Shown in pieces: positions 7,563 to 16,625 of a stretch of 64,000 nt of DNA (within the stretch, counting starts at the first letter, position 1; the number at the start of each line of letters is the position of its first letter). The stretch comes from Actinomyces provencensis (lineage in GTDB: Bacteria; Actinomycetota; Actinomycetes; Actinomycetales; Actinomycetaceae). The stretch lies in the NCBI RefSeq assembly GCF_900155435.1, contig NZ_LT700212.1, positions 741,570-805,569 on the forward strand, written 5' to 3'. The notes beneath the pieces were generated by a model. It did no database searches, had not been told where the DNA came from, and was given only the letters and a program-made list of their open reading frames with translations. A program made the position numbers and the translations under genes.

Positions 7563-10500
7563 ATGTCCAGTGACCCGGCCACCTACGCGGAGCTGCACGC
7601 GCACTCCGCCTTCACCTTCCTCGACGGGGCGGACCAGCCCGCCGCGCTGGTCGAGCAGGCATGTGCCCTGGGCCTGGAGGCGCTCGCGGTCCTGGACGTC
7701 GACGGCATGTACTCCGCGATCCAGACGGCCACCGCCGGCCGCCGCAGCGGCATGCCCACGGTCTTCGGCACGGAGTTGACCCTGGCGCGTGGACAGTTCG
7801 GCGACCCCGGAGCCCCCGGGTGGGGACTGGTGCCGGGCGCGGAGGACCCGGGGATCCGACTCCCCGTCCTCGCCACCTCACCGGAGGGGTACCACGACCT
7901 GTGCCGGACCATGAGCGCCCACGCCCTGGCGCGTCCGGGGCGTCGCGACGCGGCCCACCTGCTCGACGCCCTCGGGGCCGGGGGTCACGAGGACTGGCTG
8001 GTGCTCACGGGCACGCGGCGGGGGCCACTGCGCCGGGCACTGTCCGCCCACGGGCAGGCCGCGGCACGCGAGGTGCTGGCACGCCTCACCGACCACTTCG
8101 GGCGCGGGAGGGTCGCCGTGGAGGCCGCACTGTCACCGGGCGATCCGCCCGCCCTCGCCGATGCCCTGGCGGACCTGGCCCAGCGCGCGGGGCTCCCCCT
8201 GGTGGCCACCACCGCCGCGCGCTGCGCCACCCCCGCCTCCCAGCCGGTGGCGGACGTCCTGGCGGCCACGCGCCTGGGGGGCTCCCTCCTCGAGGCGGAG
8301 CCCCACCTGCCCGCCCTGCGCTCCTTCCTGCGTTCCCCTGCGGAGATGCTCGCCCTGCACCACGCCCACCCCGACGCCGTCACCGCCGCCGCCGGCATCG
8401 CCCGCGACGCCGCCTTCGACCTGCGTCTGGTCGCCCCGCACCTGCCCGGCGCCGAGGTCCCCGACGGCCACACGGAGGCCACCTGGCTGCGGGAGCTGAC
8501 CCGCCGCGGCGCCGAGCAGCGCTACGGCACACGCGAGGAGCACCCCCGCGCCTGGGGGGTCATCGACCACGAGCTCGAACTCATTGAGCGTCTGCGGTTC
8601 CCCGGCTACTTCCTCATCGTCAAGGAGATCGTCGACTTCGCGGCCTCCCGGGGGATCCTCTGCCAGGGCCGCGGCTCCGCGGCGAACTCGGCGGTGTGCT
8701 TCTCACTGGGGATCACCGCCGTGGACGCCGTGCGCCACCGCCTGCTCTTCGAACGTTTCCTCTCACCGGGGCGCTCCGGTCCCCCCGACATCGACCTGGA
8801 CATCGAGGCGGGGCGACGCGAGGAGGTCATCCAGCACGTCTACGCCCGCTACGGTCGCGACCGTGCCGCGCAGGTCGCCAACGTCATCAGCTACCGGCCG
8901 CGTTCCGCCATCCGTGATGCCGCGCGCGCCCTGGGTCATGCCCCCGGTGTCGCCAAGGCCTGGTCCACCACGACCTCCCGCCACAGGGGTGGCAGTCGCG
9001 GGGGCGTCCCCGGGAGCGGGGACGAGGGCGGGGACGGTGTGCCCCAGGACGTGCGCGACATCGCCGTGGCCCTGCAGAAGCTGCCCCGTCACATGGGCAT
9101 CCACCCCGGGGGCATGGTCCTGACCGACACCCCCGTCAGCGAGGTCTGCCCGGTGGTGTGGGCCGCCAAGGAGGAGCGCTCCGTCCTGCAGTGGGACAAG
9201 GAGGACTGCGCGGACGCAGGACTGGTGAAGTTCGACCTGCTGGGTCTGGGCATGCTCACCGCGCTGCGCCACGCCTTCGACTGGCTCGGTGGGGAGGGGG
9301 TGCTCGGACGCGACGGACGTCCCCCCGGCCTGCACAACCTGCCCGAGGAGGACCCGCGTGTCTACGACCTGCTCTGCGCCGCCGACACGGTCGGGGTGTT
9401 CCAGGTGGAGTCGCGCGCACAGATGAACACCCTGCCGCGCCTGCGACCACGCAGGTTCTACGACATCGTCGTCGAGGTGGCCCTGATCAGACCCGGCCCC
9501 ATCCAGGGCCACGCCGTCAACCCCTACCTGCGCAGGCGCCGGGGACGTGAGGAGGTCACGTTCCTCCACCCCCTGCTGGAGCCGGCCCTGACGAAGACCC
9601 TGGGGGTGCCCCTCTTCCAGGAGCAGCTCATGCAGATCGCCGTGGACGCCGCCGGGTTCGACCTGACCGACGCGGACCGACTCAGACGCGCCATGGGGGC
9701 CAAACGCTCCCCTGAGCTCATGGAGGAACTGCGTCCCGACCTCTTCCGGGGCATGAGGGAACGTGGCATCGGGGAGGACGTCGCCGCCCGGGTCTACGAA
9801 CAGCTCAAGGGGTTCGCCGACTTCGGTTTCCCCGAGTCCCATGCCTTCTCCTTCGCCCACATCGTCTACGCCTCGGCCTGGCTCAAGGTCCACCACCCCG
9901 AGCACTTCTACGCGGCCCTGCTGGCCTCACAACCCATGGGGTTCTACTCCCCGGCCACCCTGGTCCAGGACGCGCGCCGCCACGGGGTGGCGGTGGGCGG
10001 TCCCGATGTCCAGGACTCACTCGTGGGTGCCTGCGTGCGCGCGGGTGGGCCGGGGGGGCGTGGGAGCGGCCTCGACGAGGGCGGGGCCGGTGGCGGGGTC
10101 GGTGCCCCGGCGCGGGCACCCGGGCGACAGGGGACGCCCTCGTCCGCCGCTGGAGGGGGCAGGACCCGGGAGGAACGGACCACGGGGGAGTGGGACGCGG
10201 GGGAATGGGAGCTGGGGACGGCGGAGGAGGACCTGCCTGCCGGTGACGTGGACCTGGTGGTCCACCCGGGTCTCCTGGTCCGCCTCGGACTGGAGTCGGT
10301 GCGCGGGCTCGGGGAGGCCGCGGAACGGATCGTCGCCACCCGCGAGCAGGAGGGACCCTTCCGGGACCTGGCGGACCTGGCCCGGCGCGCACACCTCTCG
10401 GTGGGGGAGGTCGAGGCCCTGGGCCGTGCCGGCGCCACGGAGGGCCTGGGCGTCTCGCGCAGGGAGGCGATGTGGGCAGCCGGTTCGGTGGGGCAGGGGA

Positions 10501-10976
10501 GCTGGTACCAGCCCTACCTCCCCGGCACCGAGGTCGGGGTCAGTGCCCCGGAACTGGCGGGCATGGACCCCCTGGAGGTGCTGCGCGAGGACTACCGGGC
10601 CACCGGGTTGACCACCGGGGAGCACCCCTTCGCCCTGGCGCGGGGGCGCCTGCACGACCAGGGGGTCCTCGCCTGCGCGGAGCTGTCCGCCCACGAGGGC
10701 GGGGAGGTGGTCTCCGTCGCCGGCATCGTCACGCACCGCCAGCGTCCCCACACCGCGCGCGGCGTCACCTTCCTCTCCCTGGAGGACGAGACGGGCCTGG
10801 CCAACATCACCTGCTCGAAGGGACTGTGGGCGCGTCACCGCCGGGTGGCACTGACCTCCCAGGCACTGCTGGTGCGCGGACGACTGGAGCGCGGCGACGG
10901 GGTGGTCAACGTCATCGCCCACCGCCTCGAGGAGGTCCGACTGCCGGTGTCGGCGCGCTCGCGGGACTTCCGCTGA
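7563..10976 (+). CDS. dnaE2: Error-prone DNA polymerase III alpha subunit DnaE2
   Basis: A 1137-residue C-family polymerase that does translesion synthesis with ImuA'/ImuB during the SOS response. The N-terminal PHP domain begins YAELHAHSAFTFLDG, residues 5-19. The palm has GRGSAANSA near 371 and the catalytic aspartates in PPDIDLDIE near 408. The fingers, HhH and OB domains follow, the OB fold being VVSVAGIVTHRQRP near 1050. It is DnaE2 rather than DnaE1 because of its length, SOS box and imuB association. Two low-complexity linkers are unusual: a Gly/Ser/Asp insertion near residues 470-495 and a Gly/Ala/Pro-rich one near 825-890. ATG at 7563 follows the LexA box and -10. Confidence 0.95.
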   Translation: MSSDPATYAELHAHSAFTFLDGADQPAALVEQACALGLEALAVLDVDGMYSAIQTATAGRRSGMPTVFGTELTLARGQFGDPGAPGWGLVPGAEDPGIRLPVLATSPEGYHDLCRTMSAHALARPGRRDAAHLLDALGAGGHEDWLVLTGTRRGPLRRALSAHGQAAAREVLARLTDHFGRGRVAVEAALSPGDPPALADALADLAQRAGLPLVATTAARCATPASQPVADVLAATRLGGSLLEAEPHLPALRSFLRSPAEMLALHHAHPDAVTAAAGIARDAAFDLRLVAPHLPGAEVPDGHTEATWLRELTRRGAEQRYGTREEHPRAWGVIDHELELIERLRFPGYFLIVKEIVDFAASRGILCQGRGSAANSAVCFSLGITAVDAVRHRLLFERFLSPGRSGPPDIDLDIEAGRREEVIQHVYARYGRDRAAQVANVISYRPRSAIRDAARALGHAPGVAKAWSTTTSRHRGGSRGGVPGSGDEGGDGVPQDVRDIAVALQKLPRHMGIHPGGMVLTDTPVSEVCPVVWAAKEERSVLQWDKEDCADAGLVKFDLLGLGMLTALRHAFDWLGGEGVLGRDGRPPGLHNLPEEDPRVYDLLCAADTVGVFQVESRAQMNTLPRLRPRRFYDIVVEVALIRPGPIQGHAVNPYLRRRRGREEVTFLHPLLEPALTKTLGVPLFQEQLMQIAVDAAGFDLTDADRLRRAMGAKRSPELMEELRPDLFRGMRERGIGEDVAARVYEQLKGFADFGFPESHAFSFAHIVYASAWLKVHHPEHFYAALLASQPMGFYSPATLVQDARRHGVAVGGPDVQDSLVGACVRAGGPGGRGSGLDEGGAGGGVGAPARAPGRQGTPSSAAGGGRTREERTTGEWDAGEWELGTAEEDLPAGDVDLVVHPGLLVRLGLESVRGLGEAAERIVATREQEGPFRDLADLARRAHLSVGEVEALGRAGATEGLGVSRREAMWAAGSVGQGSWYQPYLPGTEVGVSAPELAGMDPLEVLREDYRATGLTTGEHPFALARGRLHDQGVLACAELSAHEGGEVVSVAGIVTHRQRPHTARGVTFLSLEDETGLANITCSKGLWARHRRVALTSQALLVRGRLERGDGVVNVIAHRLEEVRLPVSARSRDFR

Positions 10977-11003
10977 GGGGAGGCGTGGCCGGGTGGGCCG
11001 CCA

Positions 11004-11873
11004 TCATCCGTCCGTCTCCCGCAGGCTCGACAGCAGCGCCGTCACGAGGGGGGACCAGGGTCGCGACATCGGACCGCTGAACACCAGTGACCGTGTTCTC
11101 GTCGGGGTGATGGGGACCATCACGAGCTCGCGGGGGAGCATCCCCTGCCCGATGGAGGGGAAGACCGTGATGCCGACGTCGGCGGCGACCATGCCCAGGA
11201 GCGCCCCGATGTCGCGGACCTCCTGGACCGGGCGGAAGTCGGGATCGACCGCGTGGAACAGCTCCAGGACGTTGAGTGCGCACCCTCCCGCGGAGACCAG
11301 CACCGGGTCGTCGATGAGGTCCGACGCCGTCAGGGTGGCCTCCCCGGCCAGGGGGTGGTCCGAGCGCAGGGTCGCCCGGTAGTCGTCGCGTGCGACCTCG
11401 ACGGCGTCGGGGTGGACCTGTTCCGGATCGATGAGCACCGCCGCGTCCACGATCCCCTTCTCCAGCCACAGGGGGAGCTCGTCGTCATCGCCCTCGAACA
11501 ACTGCACGTCGATACCGGGATGGTCCCTCTTCCACGTGGCCAGCAGGCGGGGCAGCAGACCGAAGGAGACGGTCGCGGCTGCCGCCAGGCGGACCAGGCC
11601 GGTGGTCTGCCCGTGGAACTCGGCTGCAGCCGCAGTGACACCGTCGGCCGAGGCGATCGCGGCACGGGCGTGGGGCAGGACGCGTGACCCCAGGGCCGTC
11701 ACGGTGATCGTCGGACGTCTGTTGAGCAGGGTCCCGCCGAGCTCCTCCTCCAGGGTGGCGACCGCGTGGGAGACGGCGGACTGGGTCAGTCCCTGGCGTG
11801 CAGCGGCCTGGGCGAAGCCGCCCTCGTCGATGACGGCGGTGAGGGAACGCAGTTGCGCCAAAGTGACTGACAT
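11004..11873 (-). CDS. LysR-family transcriptional regulator
   Basis: A 289-residue LysR regulator. The winged HTH occupies residues 1-60 (FAQAAARQGLTQSAVSHAVATLEEELG), followed by a periplasmic-binding-protein-like effector domain from about 90. It is divergent from an EamA-family exporter, with 99 bases between the two starts, so by the usual LysR logic it probably controls that exporter. The ATG at 11873 has an RBS (aaggat) just upstream. Its 3' end converges on dnaE2 with a 27-base gap. The effector is unknown. Confidence 0.9.
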   Translation of the reverse strand: MSVTLAQLRSLTAVIDEGGFAQAAARQGLTQSAVSHAVATLEEELGGTLLNRRPTITVTALGSRVLPHARAAIASADGVTAAAAEFHGQTTGLVRLAAAATVSFGLLPRLLATWKRDHPGIDVQLFEGDDDELPLWLEKGIVDAAVLIDPEQVHPDAVEVARDDYRATLRSDHPLAGEATLTASDLIDDPVLVSAGGCALNVLELFHAVDPDFRPVQEVRDIGALLGMVAADVGITVFPSIGQGMLPRELVMVPITPTRTRSLVFSGPMSRPWSPLVTALLSSLRETDG

Positions 11874-11892
11874 GAGAATCCTTCATGCTCAG

Positions 11893-11916
11893 ATGAACCA
11901 GATTTGTTTGATTCAT
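11893..11916. promoter_or_regulatory. Candidate LysR binding site in divergent intergenic region
   Basis: ATGAA (11893-11897) and TTCAT (11912-11916) are inverted arms in the AT-rich gap between the LysR and exporter starts. A possible exporter promoter, TTGATT-18-AAGAAT, begins at 11908. The arms are short, so this is tentative. Confidence 0.3.
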
Positions 11917-11972
11917 GTGGCGGTCCGCACCAAGAATAGTGCCGAGGACACCACGGCACAGGAGGAAGCACC

Positions 11973-12995
11973 ATGCTGGACCGCACACCCACCTGGGTGC
12001 TCTTCTCCTTGTCGGGACTCGTGTGGGGCGCCAGCTTCCTCTTCATCAAGATCGGGCTGGGGGGCATGGACCCCGCGCAGGTCGTCCTGGCGCGGCTGGG
12101 ACTCGGGGCGCTCGCCCTCGTCCTCGTCGCCGCACTCACCCACACGCCGCGCATCACGGATGTGCGCCTGATCGGGCACCTGGTGGTCGCGGGCTTCTTC
12201 TGGGCCGGTCTGCCCCTGCTCCTGTTCGCCTGGGCGGGGCAGTACCTGCCCTCGGGGATCTCGGCGATCTTCAATGCGACGACACCCCTGATGACGCTGC
12301 TGATCACCGCGCTCGTCCTGCCCGACGAGCGGCTCGGGGCCGACCGGGTGACGGGGGTCGTCATCGGGGCCGGTGGCATCGTCCTGGTCGCCGCGCCCTG
12401 GCGTCTGCTCGGCGGTTCCGCCGACTTCGCGCAGCTGGCCCCCGCCTACCTGGCGTGCCTGGCGGCCACCACCTGCTACGCCATCGCCTTCACCTACATC
12501 CGCAGGTTCGTCAGGCCCGCCGGGCACGGGTCGCTCGCCGTCACCACGACCCAGATCGTCGCGGCCTTCGTGGTGATGCTGCTCCTGTCCCCGCTGACCG
12601 GGGCATGGACACGTCCTGTCTCGCTGAGTGTGCCGATCGTCGTCTCGCTGGTGCTGCTCGGGGTGTTCGGGACGGGGCTCGCCTACGTCTGGAACATGAG
12701 GACCATCGAGACCTGGGGACCGGTCCGCGCCTCCATGGTCACCTACGTGACGCCGATCGTGGGCGTGGTGCTCGGGATGGTCGTGCTCGGGGAGAGCCTC
12801 ACCTGGAACGAACCGGTCGGGATGCTGGTCACCTTCGTCGGCATCGCCCTCGCCCAGGGGATCCTCGCGGGGGTGCACGGGGTGCCGGGGGGTCGCCTGC
12901 GGGTCGGGGCGGAGGAGGCCGCGGACGTCGTCCTGCCCCCGGTGCCGTGCCCGGACGGGGTCAGCGGCCCTGGCTCGCCTCTGCGGTGTCGGTGA
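11973..12995 (+). CDS. EamA/DMT-family transporter
   Basis: A 340-residue inner-membrane protein with about ten transmembrane segments in two EamA repeats. The first begins SGLVWGASFLFIKIGL; the second contains GTGLAYVWNMRTIETWGPVRASMVTYVTP-like sequence near residues 230-260. The family exports amino acids or metabolites by proton antiport. ATG at 11973 has an excellent RBS (aggagga). The C-terminal tail after residue 305 is hydrophilic and overlaps the last 35 bases of the convergent gene on the other strand. It is probably regulated by the divergent LysR protein. Substrate unknown. Confidence 0.9.
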   Translation: MLDRTPTWVLFSLSGLVWGASFLFIKIGLGGMDPAQVVLARLGLGALALVLVAALTHTPRITDVRLIGHLVVAGFFWAGLPLLLFAWAGQYLPSGISAIFNATTPLMTLLITALVLPDERLGADRVTGVVIGAGGIVLVAAPWRLLGGSADFAQLAPAYLACLAATTCYAIAFTYIRRFVRPAGHGSLAVTTTQIVAAFVVMLLLSPLTGAWTRPVSLSVPIVVSLVLLGVFGTGLAYVWNMRTIETWGPVRASMVTYVTPIVGVVLGMVVLGESLTWNEPVGMLVTFVGIALAQGILAGVHGVPGGRLRVGAEEAADVVLPPVPCPDGVSGPGSPLRCR

Positions 12996-13818
12996 GGACC
13001 GTCCGGGACCTGCGGACCTCGAACGGCGCTGACACCTCCCGTGTCTGGACGATGCCCTCCACACTCTGCGTCTCCCCGGTGAAGGGGTTGGTGGCCGTCG
13101 CGTTCCAGGTCGTCACGAGCTCGATGGTGCGTCGGGCCGCGGCGGATGTGTAGACGTGCTGGTTGGTGCGGTCGGGGTAGGGACCTCCCGGGGAGGTGGT
13201 GACGAGGGGTGTCGTCCCGTCCCCGAAGTCGAAGGAGTACGAACGCGCCGTCAGTGACACGGTGGTCTGACGACCCAGCACGGCGACCGTGATCTGGTGG
13301 GAGCTGCGGCTGGCGTGGACCAGGGCGGGGATGCCCGTGTAGGAGAGACCCTCGGGCTGGACGACGAGGCCGGCGCCGGGGACCGTCGTGGAGGCCACGG
13401 CCTGGTAGATGATCTCGGTGGTGGAGGGCGGCACGAAGGCGGGAGCGTCCGGATCGTCCGTGGGTTCCGGCGTCGCAGGGCCCAGGAGGGGACAGGCATC
13501 GTCGACCCACTGGCCGGAGAGCAACTGACCGGTGCAGCCCGAGGGGACCGAGGGCGGGGGAGGGGCAACCCACCGGACAGCCTGGTCGGGTTGCCAGTAC
13601 GCAACGGCAGAGGCCGCCACCCCCGGGACGATGTAGCGGCTGCCGGTGCCGGCTTCAATAACGACAGTGTGCTTGCCGTCACCGGCGACGCTCCACTCTC
13701 GGTACTCGCCTTGAGGCGGGTCGGCGAAGGTTGGATGCGTCTGGATGACTAGGAACAGTAGCGCGAGTATCAAGGCTGAGATGCCTGTCAGCCTTGGGAT
13801 CTTAAGCCTCTGGATCAT
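12961..13818 (-). CDS. Secreted protein with PKD-like motif, function unknown
   Basis: A 285-residue protein with an N-terminal signal peptide: positively charged start, hydrophobic stretch ISALILALLFLVI, and probable cleavage after TFA near residue 32. The mature part has a Pro-rich segment with two cysteines (CTG and DACPLLG) and near residue 194 the sequence FDFGDGTT, typical of PKD-type beta domains, followed by a Tyr/Val-rich strand pattern. ATG at 13818 is chosen because the signal peptide starts there; the frame continues upstream without a better start. It overlaps the end of the DUF6318 lipoprotein gene by 17 bases, so the two form an operon. The 5' third is lower in GC than the rest. 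Confidence 0.7.
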   Translation of the reverse strand: MIQRLKIPRLTGISALILALLFLVIQTHPTFADPPQGEYREWSVAGDGKHTVVIEAGTGSRYIVPGVAASAVAYWQPDQAVRWVAPPPPSVPSGCTGQLLSGQWVDDACPLLGPATPEPTDDPDAPAFVPPSTTEIIYQAVASTTVPGAGLVVQPEGLSYTGIPALVHASRSSHQITVAVLGRQTTVSLTARSYSFDFGDGTTPLVTTSPGGPYPDRTNQHVYTSAAARRTIELVTTWNATATNPFTGETQSVEGIVQTREVSAPFEVRRSRTVLTDTAEASQGR

Positions 13819-14464
13819 CGGCACCTCCGCCACCACATGCCCGCCATCCGTTGGCCGAGCGGCAGGTGTGAAGTTCAATGAGCTCCCGGTGAGCAACGAT
13901 CGGCTTCGTCTCATGACCGTCGTATGTCATTCTTGCGTTGGTCGTGGCATGCAGGATAAATACCTGAACTCCGGGTTCTTCCGGGTGCTCAACAGGTGGT
14001 TCGACCTCAGTGATGTCGTACCGCATACCGATGGTCCATCCGCCGGCCCTTTGGACGTGGTCGACAGCATCGGCGATGGCCGTGCACATCTCGCAGTCCG
14101 CGGTGCTGATCGCCCGGAGCTCGGTGGTGTCCCCGCTGTTCCACGCGTACTCGGCGACGGCGACGAAGTAGCGGGCGAAGTCCTCGGCCGCCTCGGGGGT
14201 GTCCTCGGTGATCGAGGCGGGTGGGGTGGGGGCGATCGGCACCGGCCCGTCCGTGGGCTTGAGCAGCTTCCCGTCCGCACCGACCACGTAGTCCCCGGAC
14301 ATCTGGGGGGCCGAATCCGTGGGCGTCGCCGCGGCTCCTCCGCTGGAGGTCCCGCCCGAGGTCGGACCCCCGACACCCGTGCACGCGGAGAGTGCGACGG
14401 CGGCCACGGCGAGCAGGGCGAACCCGGTCCGGGCCCGCAGCGTCACCGTGGCGCTATGAGTCAT
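13802..14464 (-). CDS. DUF6318-type lipoprotein
   Basis: A 220-residue lipoprotein. The signal peptide ends in a lipobox LSAC with Cys28 as the predicted lipidated residue, followed by a Gly/Ser/Thr linker. The folded part (from about residue 70) contains PEAAEDFARYFVAVAEYAW and STADCEMCTAIADAV, features of the DUF6318 family found in actinomycete lipoproteins. It resembles the NTF2-like fold, but the function is unknown. The start at 14464 places the signal peptide correctly. It is co-transcribed with the PKD-like secreted protein. The last third of the gene is visibly lower in GC than the first two thirds. Confidence 0.75.
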   Translation of the reverse strand: MTHSATVTLRARTGFALLAVAAVALSACTGVGGPTSGGTSSGGAAATPTDSAPQMSGDYVVGADGKLLKPTDGPVPIAPTPPASITEDTPEAAEDFARYFVAVAEYAWNSGDTTELRAISTADCEMCTAIADAVDHVQRAGGWTIGMRYDITEVEPPVEHPEEPGVQVFILHATTNARMTYDGHETKPIVAHRELIELHTCRSANGWRACGGGGADDPEA

Positions 14465-14569
14465 GCCACACACGCTAACGGTCCGGATGCACCCAGCGCC
14501 AGACCTCACGCGGAATCTGTGGATGACGACCGCGGCAGTGCGGCAACCCCGGTGTGGCTCCCTGCGAGG

Positions 14570-15853
14570 TCAGTCCGCGTGTCGGGCGTGTTCCTCCAGG
14601 AACTTCGACGGTGCGGTCATCGCCTCCACGGCTGCCTCAGTCACCAGGGCACGCTGCCAGGGGCGGGCATCCGACTCCTCCAGGCGTTCCGCCACCGCGT
14701 CCAGTGCCGTCATGGACGGGTCGAGAGGCGCCCAGGCGAGGAAGCGCTGGTCGCGTGGTTCCAGGATGACCTCGGAGGAGAGTCCCACCCCGTCCCCGAT
14801 CTCCGCCGCAGCGGCGCGCACCGCCTTGAGACGGAGGAAGGCCTCGGGATCCAGGTGCGCCCAGTGGCGTGCCTCGGGCACCGAACCCGGGGCCACGGGC
14901 ATCCGTCGGGGAGGCAGGTCGCCCCCGTCGGCGGTGACGGCACGGTTGATGGCCCGCAACCAGGTGTCGGTGTACTGCCGGGCCACGGGGGAGCGGAACT
15001 CGCCGATGGACAGCAGTGAGCGCCGGTTGCGGGGCGGCTGCTGGGCGGCACGCACGAGGGCGGCATTGCGCACCAGGCGCCCCGGGGAGAGGTCGATCTC
15101 CCGGGCCACCGCATCGCGCGCCTCCCACAGCTCACGCAGCACGCCCAGCCCTCGCCGCGAGGTGATCCTGCCCGCACCGGGCAGGGAACGCCAGCGGTCG
15201 GGCTTGGGTGTCGGGGCCGGGGTGGACATGACGTGGTCGAACTCCTCCTGGGCCCACTCCCAGCGGTCCAGGTCGTGGAGCGTGTGGGAGAGGCGGCGGT
15301 AGAGCTCGGTGAGCAGCTCGACGTCGAGGGCCGCGTAGCGCAACCAGTCCGGGGGCAGGGGACGCACCGACCAGTCGGAGGCCTGGTGGTCCTTGACGAG
15401 GGCGAGGCCCAGCACCTGTTCGCACACGGCCGCCAGGCCGAAGTGCGTGATGCCGGTCAGGCGCGCGGCCACCTCGGTGTCGAAGAGCGCGGGCGGCTCC
15501 AGACCGACCTGTGCGAGGTTGGGCAGGTCCTGCTCCGCGTCGTGCAGGATCCACACCTCGTCCACGCCCTCGGCCAGCACGGACAGGTCGGGCAGCGCGT
15601 GGGTGTCGATGAGGAAGGTGCCGACGTCCTCGCGGCGCACCTGGACCAGGAACGGGTCGGCGCCGTAGCGGAACCCCTGGGCGCGCTCGACGTCCAGGGC
15701 CACGGGCTGCCTGCCCTCAGTCAGCCTCGCGGCCGCGTCGGCCAAGGCCTCGGGGGTGTCCACCACCGGGGGAATCCCCTGACGGGGATCGGTCACGAGC
15801 ACAGGGGAGTCCGAGTCGCCACGGGGGAGACCGTCGCGATTGTCGATGAGCAT
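14570..15853 (-). CDS. rnd: Ribonuclease D (3'-5' exoribonuclease, HRDC domain)
   Basis: A 427-residue DEDD-family exoribonuclease acting on tRNA and other structured RNA 3' ends. The exonuclease domain (about residues 30-210) shows the acidic motifs LDVERAQGFRYG, LHDAEQD and, at the end, YAALDVELLTELY. An HRDC domain follows at about 245-330 (RLVRNAALVRAAQ...SIGEF). It starts 3 bases after the DUF3000 stop, so the two genes form an operon. This DUF3000-rnd pairing is conserved in Actinobacteria. Confidence 0.93.
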   Translation of the reverse strand: MLIDNRDGLPRGDSDSPVLVTDPRQGIPPVVDTPEALADAAARLTEGRQPVALDVERAQGFRYGADPFLVQVRREDVGTFLIDTHALPDLSVLAEGVDEVWILHDAEQDLPNLAQVGLEPPALFDTEVAARLTGITHFGLAAVCEQVLGLALVKDHQASDWSVRPLPPDWLRYAALDVELLTELYRRLSHTLHDLDRWEWAQEEFDHVMSTPAPTPKPDRWRSLPGAGRITSRRGLGVLRELWEARDAVAREIDLSPGRLVRNAALVRAAQQPPRNRRSLLSIGEFRSPVARQYTDTWLRAINRAVTADGGDLPPRRMPVAPGSVPEARHWAHLDPEAFLRLKAVRAAAAEIGDGVGLSSEVILEPRDQRFLAWAPLDPSMTALDAVAERLEESDARPWQRALVTEAAVEAMTAPSKFLEEHARHAD

Positions 15854-15856
15854 GTA

Positions 15857-16408
15857 TCAGGCCTCTTCGAGGTAGCGCTGGGGGATGATGCCGGCGGTCC
15901 GGCACAACAGGTCGGACCAGGCGAGCAGGTGCTCGCCGAGGGCTGGTGTGACGGGCGTCCAGGACGCACGGAGCTCCACGTGGAGTGTGGAACCGCGCAG
16001 CTCGAGTCCGCCGAAGGCCTCGGAGAGTTCCCGGGTGACCGTTCCGGTCATGTCATGGTATCCGGCCCCCGCCTCCTCCAGGCAGTCGTGCGCCCAGTTC
16101 CACACGGCCTCCCCCAGGAGCGGGTCACAGCCCATCTCGGGGTCGATCTGGGAGCGCAGCTGGGCCACGAGCCGGAACTCCCCGTTCCACCCGATCTGGG
16201 TCGCGGGGTCGTGGAGGACCACGAGGCGGCCGGAGGCCAGGGGTTGGTCGTGCTCCTCGCGCACGGTCCTCATGGCGAGCGCAGCGGTCCACGGCGCGAG
16301 CCGCTCAGGGGGCGGGACCTCCTCGAGGAGGACCGCCGGGTTGCGTGCGGCGTCGCGCAGGCTGAGGAGGGCTGTGACGAAGTCCTCGGGGACTGCGTGG
16401 TCGGTCAC
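15857..16408 (-). CDS. DUF3000 family protein
   Basis: A 183-residue cytosolic protein of the Actinobacteria-restricted DUF3000 family, recognisable from NPAVLLEEVPPPERLAPWTAAL near the start and ATQIGWNGEFRLVAQLRSQIDPEMG in the middle. It has no catalytic motif I can name. The GTG at 16408 is preferred because homologues begin shortly before FVTALLSLRDAARNP and because the -10 hexamer TAGTGT lies directly upstream; the longer frame runs antisense to the femX gene. First gene of an operon with rnd. Confidence 0.8.
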   Translation of the reverse strand: MTDHAVPEDFVTALLSLRDAARNPAVLLEEVPPPERLAPWTAALAMRTVREEHDQPLASGRLVVLHDPATQIGWNGEFRLVAQLRSQIDPEMGCDPLLGEAVWNWAHDCLEEAGAGYHDMTGTVTRELSEAFGGLELRGSTLHVELRASWTPVTPALGEHLLAWSDLLCRTAGIIPQRYLEEA

Positions 16409-16415
16409 GTCCCCC

Positions 16416-16421
16416 ACACTA
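16416..16421 (-). promoter_or_regulatory. -10 element (TAGTGT) of the DUF3000-rnd operon
   Basis: Read on the minus strand, TAGTGT ends 8 bases before the GTG start, consistent with a leaderless or nearly leaderless mRNA. Confidence 0.4.
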
Positions 16422-16625
16422 CGGTCGCGTGCCCGCACCACCTGCCGGGCACGCCGACATCCGGTGAGATCACGGGCCCTGTGCGCCCGCGTCCCCGGGT
16501 GTCGCCCGTTGTCGTGGGAGGCACACCGACGGGCCATCGGCCTGCCTCCCCCGCGCGGGGAGGATACCCTCAGGGGGCGGGTCCGACCGGACCCGGCGCA
16601 CGCACGTGGACGGGGGAGGAACATC

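Noticed and set aside
10977-11003. Terminator between dnaE2 and the LysR gene
   Set aside because: Only a mismatched GC-rich fold can be drawn in the 27-base gap; not strong enough to list.
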